Below, piece by piece: positions 23,124 through 30,877 of a stretch of 33,825 bases of DNA (positions within the stretch are counted from its first letter, which is position 1; every line of letters begins with the position of its first letter). The notes under the pieces were generated by a model. The model was given only the letters and a program-made list of their open reading frames with translations. It ran no database searches and was not told where the DNA came from. The position numbers and the translations under genes are program-made. The stretch comes from DATLYH01 sp035575035 (GTDB lineage: Bacteria > Planctomycetota > Planctomycetia > Gemmatales > Gemmataceae), in assembly GCA_035575035.1 (NCBI GenBank), contig DATLYH010000347.1:1-33825 (forward strand), written 5' to 3'.

Positions 23124-26100
23124 TCAGTCGGTTTTGCTGCTTGAGGCGAATCGGGCCGCCAGCCGGGCGTAGGCCGGGCTTTGCCGGATCGGGTCGAAGT
23201 CGGCATCAACCCGGAGACGCTTCCACAACTCCCGTTGTTCCTCGGGGGTGGAGAGGTTGAGAGCCCCCTCGAGCAAGTCGAGGGCTCGATCCAGGTAGCG
23301 CTGTCGCGGTGCCGCCGTCAGCGGGTTGCGGATCATCGGGTCCTCGGCGGCCAGGCGGGCCGCCTGGGCATAAATCCGGGCCGCCCCGTAAAGCAGCCGG
23401 GGATTCAGCGGCGCCAGCCGCAGGGCCGCGTCGGCATCCGCCGTGGCCTGCCGGTACGCGCCGAGCTGCACGCAAGCCAGGCCGCGGCCCAGCAAGGAGT
23501 CGCCATCCTCCGGCAGCAGGTCCAGGGCCTGCTGGAAGTCATCGTGGGCCAGCTGGCTCGCATGGCACGCCAGGTAGGCGTAGCCGCGGGAACTGTACGT
23601 GGCGGCCAGCTCTCGCCGGAGCCGCTCGCGCTCTGCCGCCTGCGCCGGAGCCACGCCGCGGTCCATCGTCCGCAGCGCTTCCTGCCGGAGCCCGATTGCC
23701 CGCGTGTAGTCCTGAATGGCCTGCCGATGCTCGCCGAGCCGGGCCTGCGCCAGTCCCTGCTGTTGGTACACCTCCGCCAGCGGCTTGCCCCCATGCTTGA
23801 AGTACTGCTCGAAGGCGGCCAGCGCCTCTTCGAAGCGGTGTAGCTTCACGAGCGCCTCGGCACGCCAGCGGTGCGCTAGTGCATAATCCGGCCGGTGCCG
23901 CAAGGCGACATCGTAATCGGCCAACGCCTCCTGGCACTGCTCGCGGCGGTAGCGGAGGCGGCCCCGGTCGGCGTAATCCTTCGCCACTGTTGAGGGGGGA
24001 GCGGCAGTCGCTTCGTCGATCCGGATGACCTCGTCGAAATCATCCAGGGCGGCGGCCAGGTCCTGGCGCTCCAGGTGTACGGCAGCCCGGCTGCGGTAGA
24101 GCGACGCCAGACCTGGTTCTAGCTCGATGGCTTTCGCCAAATGCTGCCGCGCCGCGTCCCACTCCTTTTGCTGCCGGTACGCCTGCGCAAGGCTCAGGTG
24201 CGTGTGATACTGATCCGGCCTCAGCTGCATTGCCCGACGAAGGTCGTCCACCGCCTCTTCGAACTTCCCTCCCTGCCGCAGCCGCATGACACCGCGGTTG
24301 GCGTAAAGCACATAGCGGGCGTCCGGGCCGGGTTGGAACTGGAGCGCCCTCTGGAAATCCGCTTCGGCCCGTTCAAAGTCCTTTAGCTGGCCGTGGGCGT
24401 AGCCGCGGAGCAGGTAGGTCCAGACGAAGTCCGCATCCTGCCCGGCCAAAGCGGTCAGAACCGCCTTGGCTTCCGCCGGGCGCTGCTGGCGCAGATAGGT
24501 CAGGGCGAGGAAGTACCTGGCCCAGAAATGGTCGGGCTGCAAGTCCAGGGCCAGCTCGAAGTGACGGGCCGCTTGCTCCAGCTTTCCCTGTTTGCTGTAC
24601 TCGTCCCCGACCAGGTAGTGGTCCAGGGGGGTCGTCGGTTGAAGGCCGGCCGCCTGGGCACTGTCACGCTGGGCCTGCGCCTCTTCGCCCAGTTGCTCCA
24701 GGTAGCGGGCCCGCCGCAGGTGATAGGCCTTGGTCGGCTTGCCCAACGGAGCAGCCCGATCCAGAATGCGGACTGCCTGCCGCAGCCGCTCGTGGTGTTG
24801 TTGCGCGGGCTCGTCGGGCACCGGGTAGGCGACCGCCTCCGCCAGGACCAGGAGCAGTTCGTAACAGCCGGCCTTGATCTCGGCTTGTTGGCGGTCGGTC
24901 AGCGAGGCGTCAAGGAGGGGGCCGGCCCCGCCGTCGCTGTGCACCCCGAACAGGGCGAGCGCCTGACCTGCCGCCTCACGGGTAGCTCGGAGATTGGCGA
25001 GCAGGCCCTCGCCGGTGGCCAACGTCGCGTGAAACAGGGCCTTGTCCCGCCGCTCTAGGAACTGACGGTATTTCGTCTGGGTCCGATCCCGTGCCACCAA
25101 CTCGTCGAGCAGCTGTTGGGCCTCAGCCCGCATCTCCCCCACCAAGGGATCATTGCCGACCAGGCCGAGGGCCTCGCCGAGGTGGAACTTGGCGTTCTCC
25201 CATTCCTGCCGCTCCATCGCCTGCTGCCCCTTGAGGATACGCTCGCGGGCCTCCAGCCGTATTTTCTCGAGGCGGTCTCGGTCCCGGATCTGTTGCTCCG
25301 CCACCTGCGCCCGCTGGTGCTGATACTGGGCGTAGAAGATGGCGCCGGAGAACAGGCCCGCCGTCGCCAGGGCGCTGACGGCCACCAGCGCCGCAACTGC
25401 CGGCCGGCGCCGGGCCCACTTCAGGCCGCGCTCCCAAAGGGGGGTGGGGCGGTCGGGGATTGGCTGGCCGTTGCGGAACAGCCGCAGCCGGTCGGCCAAC
25501 TGCTGGGCGCTGACGTAGCGCTTCTTCGGGTCTTTCTGGAGGCATTTGAGGCAGATGGTTTCCAGGTCGCGCGGCACCTTCGGTTGGAGCCGCCGGGGCG
25601 GGACCGGCTCCTGGGACCGAACCTGCTCCAGGGTGTCCCAGATCGTCGCGCCGCGGAACGGCGGCCGGCCCGTCAACAACTCGTACAGGATTGCCCCCAG
25701 GGCGTAGATGTCGAGTGGGGGCCCGATCTCCCTTGTCTGGCCGGTGGCCTGCTCGGGGGCCATGTAACAAGGGGTCCCCATGACCTCGCCCGTGTGCGTC
25801 TGCCCGGCTTCCGCGTCCAGCTTCTTGGCCAGGCCGAAGTCGGTGATCTTCGGTTCGTAGCGGACCGTCCCCCCTTCCAGGTCGATCGCCACCGCGTCGG
25901 GGCTGTCGCTCCGGGCCAGCAGGATGTTGGCTGGCTTCAGGTCGCGGTGGACGATGCCCCGCGCGTGGGCCGCGTGCATGGCGTGAGCCAGCACCTCCAC
26001 CAACTCGGCGGCCTGGAGGGCCGGCAGCGGCGTGCCATTCACCCGGGCCGCCAGGCTGCCATCCTCAATGAACTCCAGGGTAAAGTAGGGTTGACCGTTG

Positions 26101-26858
26101 TGGTCACCGACCTCATAGATCCGGACGATGTTGGGGTGCTGCATGCGGGCGACCGCTTCGGCCTCGGTGCGGAAACGTGCGATGTCCTTCGAAGCCGCGT
26201 GGGGGCCTCCCCGGATCATCTTCAGGGCCACCAGTCGGCCCAAACTCAGCTGTCGGGCCTTGTACACAGTCCCCATACCGCCCTGCCCGAGTTCGCCCAG
26301 GATCTCGTAACCGGGGGGTGCCAGGCTGACAGAGGAAGCTGGGCCGACGGGGGGAGTGGCTGCCAACGGCGGCGTGGAGATGGTTTCCAGGGGAGCCGAG
26401 GGGGTTTCTGCCCGCGGGCCCCAGAGCAAGGTTGTGGGCGGACGCTCCGAAGGCGCAGCGGCGCCGGCCAGCGCGGACGGCGCGCTGAGGGTCGGCGACC
26501 CACTGTCAGCCGGAAGCTGGCCCTCTGAAGGCGTCCGGCTCGACGCCTGGAGGATCTCGAACCGACGGCGGAGCGGCGCGTCGAAATTTGGAAAACGGCG
26601 AAGGTACTCGTCGAGGCCGGCGTCCTCGCCGACTTCCTTGCGGACCAGCAGCTCCGTGCCAATCAGATCCAGGACGACTTCCTCATGAGCAGTCAGGTTG
26701 GGGAAGTGCCGTAAGTATTCTTCCACCGGGATCCTTTCGCCCTGTCTCCAGCGCTGCAACAGGTCTCTGCGGAGAAGGGCCAGCCATTCGATGTAACTGA
26801 AAGCGATGGAGGCACCGCTCGAATCCGAAGCGAGGGCAGGAAGGGCGTAAAAGGACAT
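23124..26858 (-). CDS. Transmembrane Ser/Thr protein kinase with C-terminal TPR array
   Basis: The product has 1244 residues. Residues 20-105 hold two EYLRHFPN/EYLRRFPN units, an N-terminal module common in planctomycete kinases. A linker rich in Pro and Ser follows. The kinase domain (about 184-465) is complete: GQGGMG, K213 (ALK), HRDLKPAN (304-311), DFG (340-342) and APEQ. One membrane helix (about 486-510) leads to a coiled-coil stretch and many TPRs (about 620-1190). By this topology the TPRs are outside and the kinase inside. It probably senses a signal or protein through the TPRs and phosphorylates cytoplasmic targets. The P/PPC surface protein follows 9 bp downstream, a plausible partner. 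A 20-bp tandem repeat lies 25 bp before the start. Confidence 0.95.
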   Translation of the reverse strand: MSFYALPALASDSSGASIAFSYIEWLALLRRDLLQRWRQGERIPVEEYLRHFPNLTAHEEVVLDLIGTELLVRKEVGEDAGLDEYLRRFPNFDAPLRRRFEILQASSRTPSEGQLPADSGSPTLSAPSALAGAAAPSERPPTTLLWGPRAETPSAPLETISTPPLAATPPVGPASSVSLAPPGYEILGELGQGGMGTVYKARQLSLGRLVALKMIRGGPHAASKDIARFRTEAEAVARMQHPNIVRIYEVGDHNGQPYFTLEFIEDGSLAARVNGTPLPALQAAELVEVLAHAMHAAHARGIVHRDLKPANILLARSDSPDAVAIDLEGGTVRYEPKITDFGLAKKLDAEAGQTHTGEVMGTPCYMAPEQATGQTREIGPPLDIYALGAILYELLTGRPPFRGATIWDTLEQVRSQEPVPPRRLQPKVPRDLETICLKCLQKDPKKRYVSAQQLADRLRLFRNGQPIPDRPTPLWERGLKWARRRPAVAALVAVSALATAGLFSGAIFYAQYQHQRAQVAEQQIRDRDRLEKIRLEARERILKGQQAMERQEWENAKFHLGEALGLVGNDPLVGEMRAEAQQLLDELVARDRTQTKYRQFLERRDKALFHATLATGEGLLANLRATREAAGQALALFGVHSDGGAGPLLDASLTDRQQAEIKAGCYELLLVLAEAVAYPVPDEPAQQHHERLRQAVRILDRAAPLGKPTKAYHLRRARYLEQLGEEAQAQRDSAQAAGLQPTTPLDHYLVGDEYSKQGKLEQAARHFELALDLQPDHFWARYFLALTYLRQQRPAEAKAVLTALAGQDADFVWTYLLRGYAHGQLKDFERAEADFQRALQFQPGPDARYVLYANRGVMRLRQGGKFEEAVDDLRRAMQLRPDQYHTHLSLAQAYRQQKEWDAARQHLAKAIELEPGLASLYRSRAAVHLERQDLAAALDDFDEVIRIDEATAAPPSTVAKDYADRGRLRYRREQCQEALADYDVALRHRPDYALAHRWRAEALVKLHRFEEALAAFEQYFKHGGKPLAEVYQQQGLAQARLGEHRQAIQDYTRAIGLRQEALRTMDRGVAPAQAAERERLRRELAATYSSRGYAYLACHASQLAHDDFQQALDLLPEDGDSLLGRGLACVQLGAYRQATADADAALRLAPLNPRLLYGAARIYAQAARLAAEDPMIRNPLTAAPRQRYLDRALDLLEGALNLSTPEEQRELWKRLRVDADFDPIRQSPAYARLAARFASSSKTD

Positions 26859-26882
26859 GACTCCCCTCGGGGGGGGCTAATG

Positions 26883-26922
26883 GGCCCAGGTTTCCGTTAT
26901 TAGGCCCAGGTTTCCGTTATTA
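26883..26922. promoter_or_regulatory. Two tandem 20-bp repeats upstream of the kinase-TPR gene, possible operator
   Basis: The unit ggcccaggtttccgttatta occurs twice back to back (26883-26902, 26903-26922) with no mismatch. A -10-like TATAGT lies just upstream on the minus strand (26932-26937), so the repeats sit between the putative transcription start region and the ATG at 26858. Head-to-tail 20-bp sites fit cooperative binding by a regulator; this is inference. Confidence 0.45.
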
Positions 26923-27043
26923 GTTGAGCTTACTATACCCCCTCAGACGGTCAAGTAAAAACTGAATATCCTTGGTCCCCCTTATCCCTGCGGACCGGGG
27001 GCGGCCGGGGTGTCGGTGCGCTCCGCCCCGACTGCCCGACGGC

Positions 27044-27517
27044 TCACGGTTGGTCCACCGGCTCGTACTGATTCTTGAAGCGGGCAACCGCCTCGTCGGG
27101 GTTGAGGTTGAAGACGACCTTGCCGCCCGTCCGCCAGCGGCCCTGCTGGTAGTAGAAGACCGCCGAGGCGTTGCGCAGGTTGCCGACGGCGGGCAAGTCC
27201 TCCATGTCGTTCCCCTCAACCGCCTCAAACCGGACGGTGATCCCGACGAGGGCCACCAACATGCCGGTCTGGCGGTCGCGAGCGAAGACGACATCGCTCT
27301 CCCACTCACAATCTTTCCAGCGCAGCCCGCGCGGTTTGCCGGTCGCGGCCGCTGCCGGCAGGAACTGCGCCTCGAGGTGTTCGCGCTGCAAGTGGAACAG
27401 TTTGCAAGCGCGGCGGAGCCGCCTCACTTCGGCCCGTGCCCTCCAGGGACACCAGATCAGCACCGCCACGATCGCCACGGCCAGGAGCAGCGCCGGCACT
27501 ACCCACCACCACGGCAT
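27044..27517 (-). CDS. Membrane-anchored hypothetical protein
   Basis: The 157-residue product has an N-terminal membrane helix (about 3-23, WWWVVPALLLAVAIVAVLIW), then a basic stretch and a soluble domain. The domain includes LRWKDCEWESDVVFARDRQTGMLVALVGITVRFE and ends GGKVVFNLNPDEAVARFKNQYEPV. I do not recognise a named family; sequences of this kind occur as conserved hypotheticals in planctomycetes, as far as I recall. Codon use looks like its neighbours. It is preceded by a 211-bp gap and lies upstream of the kinase gene on the same strand, but the tandem repeat and promoter-like site between them suggest separate transcription. Confidence 0.75.
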   Translation of the reverse strand: MPWWWVVPALLLAVAIVAVLIWCPWRARAEVRRLRRACKLFHLQREHLEAQFLPAAAATGKPRGLRWKDCEWESDVVFARDRQTGMLVALVGITVRFEAVEGNDMEDLPAVGNLRNASAVFYYQQGRWRTGGKVVFNLNPDEAVARFKNQYEPVDQP

Positions 27518-27663
27518 GGGTCACCTCCGGGGCCAAGCGCCCCCGCCCGGACTACCCCCCTCCATTACTCTATAGAAAATGGTCTCCCCCAAGGGGAGGT
27601 CATTCCGACCGACCCGGCGCACCTGACCCGAAGATGGCGGGTAAGTGGCCGGGGTGGAGCACG

Positions 27664-27690
27664 GTGGCACCGGCTGGCAGCCGGTGCCAC
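27664..27690. repeat. 27-bp perfect palindrome (family C), intergenic copy
   Basis: The arm GTGGCACCGGCTG, one central G, then the exact reverse complement of the arm. It lies between the DUF1464 gene end and the hypothetical gene start. A copy with one mismatch lies in the CHAT signal peptide at 7380-7406. The rest of the 211-bp gap shows nothing I can name except the short direct repeat at 27712-27740. Confidence 0.85.
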
Positions 27691-27711
27691 GTCGCAGCGC
27701 ACGGATGCCCG

Positions 27712-27740
27712 GTCACCTGGTCACCGTGTCACCTGGTCAC
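27712..27740. repeat. 13-bp direct repeat overlapping the DUF1464 stop codon
   Basis: GTCACCTGGTCAC occurs at 27712-27724 and 27728-27740, separated by 3 bp. The TGA stop of the DUF1464 gene (27729-27731) lies inside the second copy. Confidence 0.75.
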
Positions 27741-28754
27741 GTCCGGGGCGGCCCGCATCTCCGCGGCGCGTGGGTGGCATAGCCAGTCAAGCACCGTCCC
27801 GGCGGCCGCGCGCAGCCGCAACCGCTCGACCAGCGGCGCATGCCGACCGCCTGCCAGACCGTCAGCAAGCAAGGCGGCGCCCTGGGCGGCATGCTTGACC
27901 CATGCCCCGGGCAGCGGCGCGAGCACCGCTACACTCCCGAACCGTCCTAGGTCAGCCGCAACGGCTGCCGCCAACGCCGGCTCGACTTCCAACAACCGGC
28001 CGGAGAGCACCAGGCGGTCGAAGGGCGTCACCGCTTGCAGGCCGGCCACGGCCTTGAGCAGCGATTCGCGGAAGCAGGCCCGCGCCGCCGCTGCATCGGC
28101 CACCGAGCGCACACCGCCGGCGAACAGGTCGGACTTGACCAGGGGCGACAGCAGGTAGGCCGCCTCGCCGTCCCAGGCTCCACCGCTGCCCCAGCCGACC
28201 GGACCGCTTGTCCCGCCGACGCCGTCCACGACCTGGCCACCTTGCAGCACCAGGCAAGCGGTGAAGGCCGTGCCCAGCTCGACCACCGCCAGGTCGCCGG
28301 CGCCCGCCTCTGAGGCCAGGGCCAGCGCCGCCACGCACAGTTTGTCCGGCGTGCCCAGGTCGATGCGGTTGATCTTGCGGTGGACCGGGACGGTGGGCAG
28401 ATGGATGACGCCCGGCAGGAAGACGACCGGCAGCGCCGAGGCACACAGAGCCCGGACCACGGCCGAGAAGCCAAGCACCCCCTGGCCGCGGCCGCGGTCG
28501 TCCGGCCGGACCAGGCTCATCAGGGCCAGGTCGCGCTCGGTGCAGTCGGCGGCGCGGACCAGCGGCAGCCCATAACCCGACGGCCCGGCAATCAGGTCGA
28601 ACGGCCCGCGCTGCTCCAACCAGCGGACGGGGAGCGCGGGGTCGGCCCGCAGCTCCTGCGGGGTGAAGCGGCACTGGTCGCGCACCGTGCCGTCTTCAAG
28701 GATGAGAATGTCCAGACTGCTGGTGCCCGGGTCGGTGCCGGCAACGCGTGTCAT
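27729..28754 (-). CDS. DUF1464-family ASKHA kinase (predicted butyrate-kinase-like)
   Basis: The 341-residue product begins with the ASKHA phosphate-binding motif AGTDPGTSSLDILILEDG and has a second one, VVELGTAFTACLVLQGGQVVDGVGG, as in DUF1464/COG2441 proteins. The family is annotated as predicted butyrate kinase on fold alone. Its ATG overlaps the stop of mtdB as ATGA, so it is co-transcribed with fae and mtdB. This placement suggests a role in tetrahydromethanopterin-linked C1 metabolism or cofactor synthesis rather than butyrate metabolism. That is inference from context. The last residues (PDVTR) are encoded by a short direct repeat. Confidence 0.8.
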   Translation of the reverse strand: MTRVAGTDPGTSSLDILILEDGTVRDQCRFTPQELRADPALPVRWLEQRGPFDLIAGPSGYGLPLVRAADCTERDLALMSLVRPDDRGRGQGVLGFSAVVRALCASALPVVFLPGVIHLPTVPVHRKINRIDLGTPDKLCVAALALASEAGAGDLAVVELGTAFTACLVLQGGQVVDGVGGTSGPVGWGSGGAWDGEAAYLLSPLVKSDLFAGGVRSVADAAAARACFRESLLKAVAGLQAVTPFDRLVLSGRLLEVEPALAAAVAADLGRFGSVAVLAPLPGAWVKHAAQGAALLADGLAGGRHAPLVERLRLRAAAGTVLDWLCHPRAAEMRAAPDVTR

Positions 28755-29623
28755 GAGACGGTCTGGGCCAGGGCGTAGACTTCCTCTGCGTCCAGCACCT
28801 GGTCGTTCCTCTCGAACAGGCGGGCGATTGCTGCCTTGTGGACCTTCATCTTAATCCCACCGATGGCGATGGCGCCATAGCAGATCACGCCGTCGCGCAT
28901 CGTCCCCTTGTCGGCGGCCTCGATCCCCTCGATGCCGGGGGGCGGCACGGCGTTCAGGTCAATGGCCACGGCGAGGTCAGGGCAGGCGGCGCGCACAGCC
29001 TGGGGGAGGAGCTGCACACCGGCGGCTCCGGCGCTGATAACCAGGCGGCAACCTTGCAAGGCGGCCTTCACCTCGTCGGGGGTGCCGGCCGTCACCGGCT
29101 CGACATGGGCGCCGGGGACCCGGGTCCGGATGGCCTCGCAGACAGCGGCGGTCCGCTCCCGCTGCCGTGAGCCGACGCGCACCCGCGCCCCCTGCCGGGC
29201 CAGAAGGCGGGCCACCCGCTGCCCCACCGGGCCGGTCCCCCCCAGCACCAGGGCAAGGGTCTGATCGAGCGGACCGTGCCGGCCGGCAGCCCCGACGGCG
29301 GCGGCGGCCGTGGTATTGGCTCCGTTGGCGTCCAAGAGCACCGACACGCGCAGCCCCCACTGCGGCAGCATGTGCCGGACCGCCTCAGCCAACAACCGTT
29401 CGCCGGCGGCCACGTCACTGCCGCCGATGAACAGGGCCGTCCGGTTCAAGTCCTTGGGGCCGCGGGTGAAGATCGCCCCATGCACCAGGTCGCGCACCTG
29501 CTCCGGCCGAACGCCGCCGTAGCTGAAGACCTCATCGGCGCCGGCGTCAAGGGCCACTACCCGGTCAAAGACGCTGGGGTGCGGGTCGCTGTCGAGCTGG
29601 ATAAGGATCGTGCGTTTGTTCAT
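28751..29623 (-). CDS. mtdB: NAD(P)-dependent methylene-tetrahydromethanopterin dehydrogenase
   Basis: The 290-residue product aligns with MtdA/MtdB: ILIQLDSDPHPSVFDRVVALDAG at the start, SYGGVRPEQVRDLVHGAIFTRGP, and FIGGSDVAAGE near residue 70. A Rossmann motif GGTGPVG (128-134) is followed by GSRQRERT, and the distal part has DLNAVPPPGIEGIE. It oxidises methylene-H4MPT to methenyl-H4MPT in formaldehyde oxidation. With fae adjacent, MtdB is favoured over the tetrahydrofolate-active MtdA, but sequence alone does not settle this. It is the middle gene of fae-mtdB-DUF1464. The gap to fae (72 bp) is filled by an inverted repeat, and the stop overlaps the next start. Confidence 0.9.
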   Translation of the reverse strand: MNKRTILIQLDSDPHPSVFDRVVALDAGADEVFSYGGVRPEQVRDLVHGAIFTRGPKDLNRTALFIGGSDVAAGERLLAEAVRHMLPQWGLRVSVLLDANGANTTAAAAVGAAGRHGPLDQTLALVLGGTGPVGQRVARLLARQGARVRVGSRQRERTAAVCEAIRTRVPGAHVEPVTAGTPDEVKAALQGCRLVISAGAAGVQLLPQAVRAACPDLAVAIDLNAVPPPGIEGIEAADKGTMRDGVICYGAIAIGGIKMKVHKAAIARLFERNDQVLDAEEVYALAQTVS

Positions 29624-29637
29624 GTCGGTAGTCTGTG

Positions 29638-29682
29638 GTCCGTAGTCCGTAGTCGGCCCCTTCCTTGCTACGGACTACGGAC
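29638..29682. repeat. Inverted repeat of CTACGGA units between fae and mtdB
   Basis: The 15-bp arm GTCCGTAGTCCGTAG (29638-29652) is perfectly complementary to 29668-29682, with a 15-base loop. A further partial unit (29689-29698) covers the fae stop codon. Related fragments flank the start region of larA (about 18230 and 18315). In fae-mtdB mRNA it would form a stable hairpin ahead of the mtdB ATG. Confidence 0.8.
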
Positions 29683-29695
29683 TACAAGCTACGGA

Positions 29696-30184
29696 CTATT
29701 TGTAGAACGGATGCTTGGCCGTGTCCTTCTGCGCGAGGATCGTGTCCAGCCGAGGCTCACCGCGCATGGCGCGCTGAAGGGCGAGTTTGGTCGCCTCGTA
29801 GTTGTACTGGTAGATCTTGTCGTTGTCCTTGGCCTCCCAGTGGATGAAGACGCCGCAGACGCAGACCAGGTTCTCGGCCTGGTCCTTGGGGATGACGCCT
29901 TCAGCGACGCTGTCAGCCACTGCCTTGGCGACCGCCTTCTGGGCCGGGCCGAACATCTGGACCGCCTGGTCCGCCCCCTTGATGGTCACTTTGGTGATCA
30001 GCACGGTGTACGGTTTGCACGGCAGGTTGGGGGTGAGCACCGCCAGCAGGTTGGAGTGACCCTGTTTCTGGTTGGCCAGGGCATTGGCGAAGGCGTGTCC
30101 CACGGGGCCGTCCTTGGGGCCGATCATCAGGTCGATGTGGGCGACCTCGTTGCCTTCGCCGACCAGCGCTTCGCCGATGTACAT
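29696..30184 (-). CDS. fae: Formaldehyde-activating enzyme
   Basis: The start is the ATG at 30184 with AAGGAG seven bases upstream; the open frame continues 5' but without family sequence. The 162-residue product MYIGEALVGEGNEVAHIDLMIG matches Fae throughout, including H16, equivalent to the catalytic His, and the stretch GPAQKAVAKAVADSV. The end is QRAMRGEPRLDTILAQKDTAKHPFYK. Fae condenses formaldehyde with tetrahydromethanopterin to give methylene-H4MPT in the cytoplasm. It is the first gene of fae-mtdB-DUF1464 and has its own promoter (TTGGCC-17 bp-TATAGT, with TGC before the -10). A terminator-like hairpin just upstream isolates it. Confidence 0.96.
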   Translation of the reverse strand: MYIGEALVGEGNEVAHIDLMIGPKDGPVGHAFANALANQKQGHSNLLAVLTPNLPCKPYTVLITKVTIKGADQAVQMFGPAQKAVAKAVADSVAEGVIPKDQAENLVCVCGVFIHWEAKDNDKIYQYNYEATKLALQRAMRGEPRLDTILAQKDTAKHPFYK

Positions 30185-30236
30185 GGGAGTTCTCCTTTCA
30201 CGTGGTCCGAAAAACCCTCGGAGGCGACGCGAAAGG

Positions 30237-30265
30237 ACTATAGCAGCGCCGGGGCGGAAGGCCAA
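30237..30265 (-). promoter_or_regulatory. Predicted promoter of the fae operon
   Basis: On the minus strand TTGGCC (30260-30265) and TATAGT (30237-30242) are 17 bp apart, and TGC precedes the -10 (extended -10). The -10 lies about 53 bp before the fae ATG. Confidence 0.55.
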
Positions 30266-30266
30266 A

Positions 30267-30299
30267 GCAAAAAGGCGAAAGGGAAACCCTTTCGCCTTT
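30267..30299 (-). terminator. Intrinsic terminator-like hairpin with T tract on the minus strand
   Basis: The 13-bp perfect stem AAAGGCGAAAGGG (30271-30283) and its complement (30287-30299) enclose 3 bases. On the minus strand the stem is followed by CTTTTTGCTTTGG; on the plus strand no T run follows. It stands just before the fae promoter, so it would stop transcription arriving from 30300 and beyond, where no minus-strand gene is seen. Confidence 0.6.
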
Positions 30300-30590
30300 C
30301 GCCGGCAAAGCCGGCCGGCGCCGCGCGGCGCGGGAGGCCGCGAGGCGTTCGCCCACCCCGGCGGGGCGGCCTGTCGGCGGACCGCACGCCTACCTCGGGA
30401 GTGCGGCGCCGGCCGGCCCGTCTTCGGGCAGCCGACTTGATCATCGGCCGTCCCCGGCCCGGCGCTTGATCCAATGACGCAGAATCCGGTGATCTCCAAT
30501 CAGGTCCCATAGCTTCCACCGAGCCCGCGGCGCGGCGGCCGACTGCTCGCGTCAGATTCGATCGCAATCGCCATCCAGCACGCGCTGCTG
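30300..30590 (-). other. Gene-free GC-rich hairpin tract, possible small RNA
   Basis: Between the fae start (30184) and the antitoxin start (30665) no open frame looks real on either strand. The tract has self-complementary segments such as GCCGGCAAAGCCGGC (about 30301) and GGCGCCGCGCGGCGC (about 30317). A terminator on the minus strand follows it. This fits an untranslated transcript on the minus strand, but I could not match tmRNA, RNase P RNA, SRP RNA or 6S signatures. Plain repeat debris is equally possible. Confidence 0.25.
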
Positions 30591-30664
30591 AGGTACAATC
30601 AGGAAAGGGAATCCTTCTCATCCTCCGCTTGCGGAAGCCAAGTTTTCCAGGTAAGAGGGAGCCT

Positions 30665-30877
30665 ATGGACACGAACAACACCATTCCCGCCGACGTGATG
30701 GCCGACGCGCGGGTCGTCGCCGAATGTGTCGCCTCCGGCAAGCCGGTTCCTGCCCATGTCGCCCGCCGCGTCCGCGAACGCGCCGAGCGGATCCGGCAGG
30801 AGCTTCTCGAACGGCACGGCATCCTCGACATCGGCGTCCCCGCGATCCGCGAACTCCGGGGTGAGCTGCCCGAATGA
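30665..30877 (+). CDS. Putative antitoxin of a PIN-domain toxin-antitoxin pair
   Basis: The ATG at 30665, preceded by a GAGGGAG Shine-Dalgarno-like stretch, gives 70 residues. The product is helical and charged (ARVVAECVASGKPVPAHVARRVRERAERIRQELLE) and ends DIGVPAIRELRGE. I do not recognise an AbrB, Phd or RHH DNA-binding motif. The call rests on its size and the ATGA overlap with the PIN gene, the standard antitoxin-first order. A possible -10 (TACAAT, 30594-30599) lies upstream. The antitoxin would be expected to bind and block the PIN nuclease and to repress the operon. Confidence 0.7.
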   Translation: MDTNNTIPADVMADARVVAECVASGKPVPAHVARRVRERAERIRQELLERHGILDIGVPAIRELRGELPE

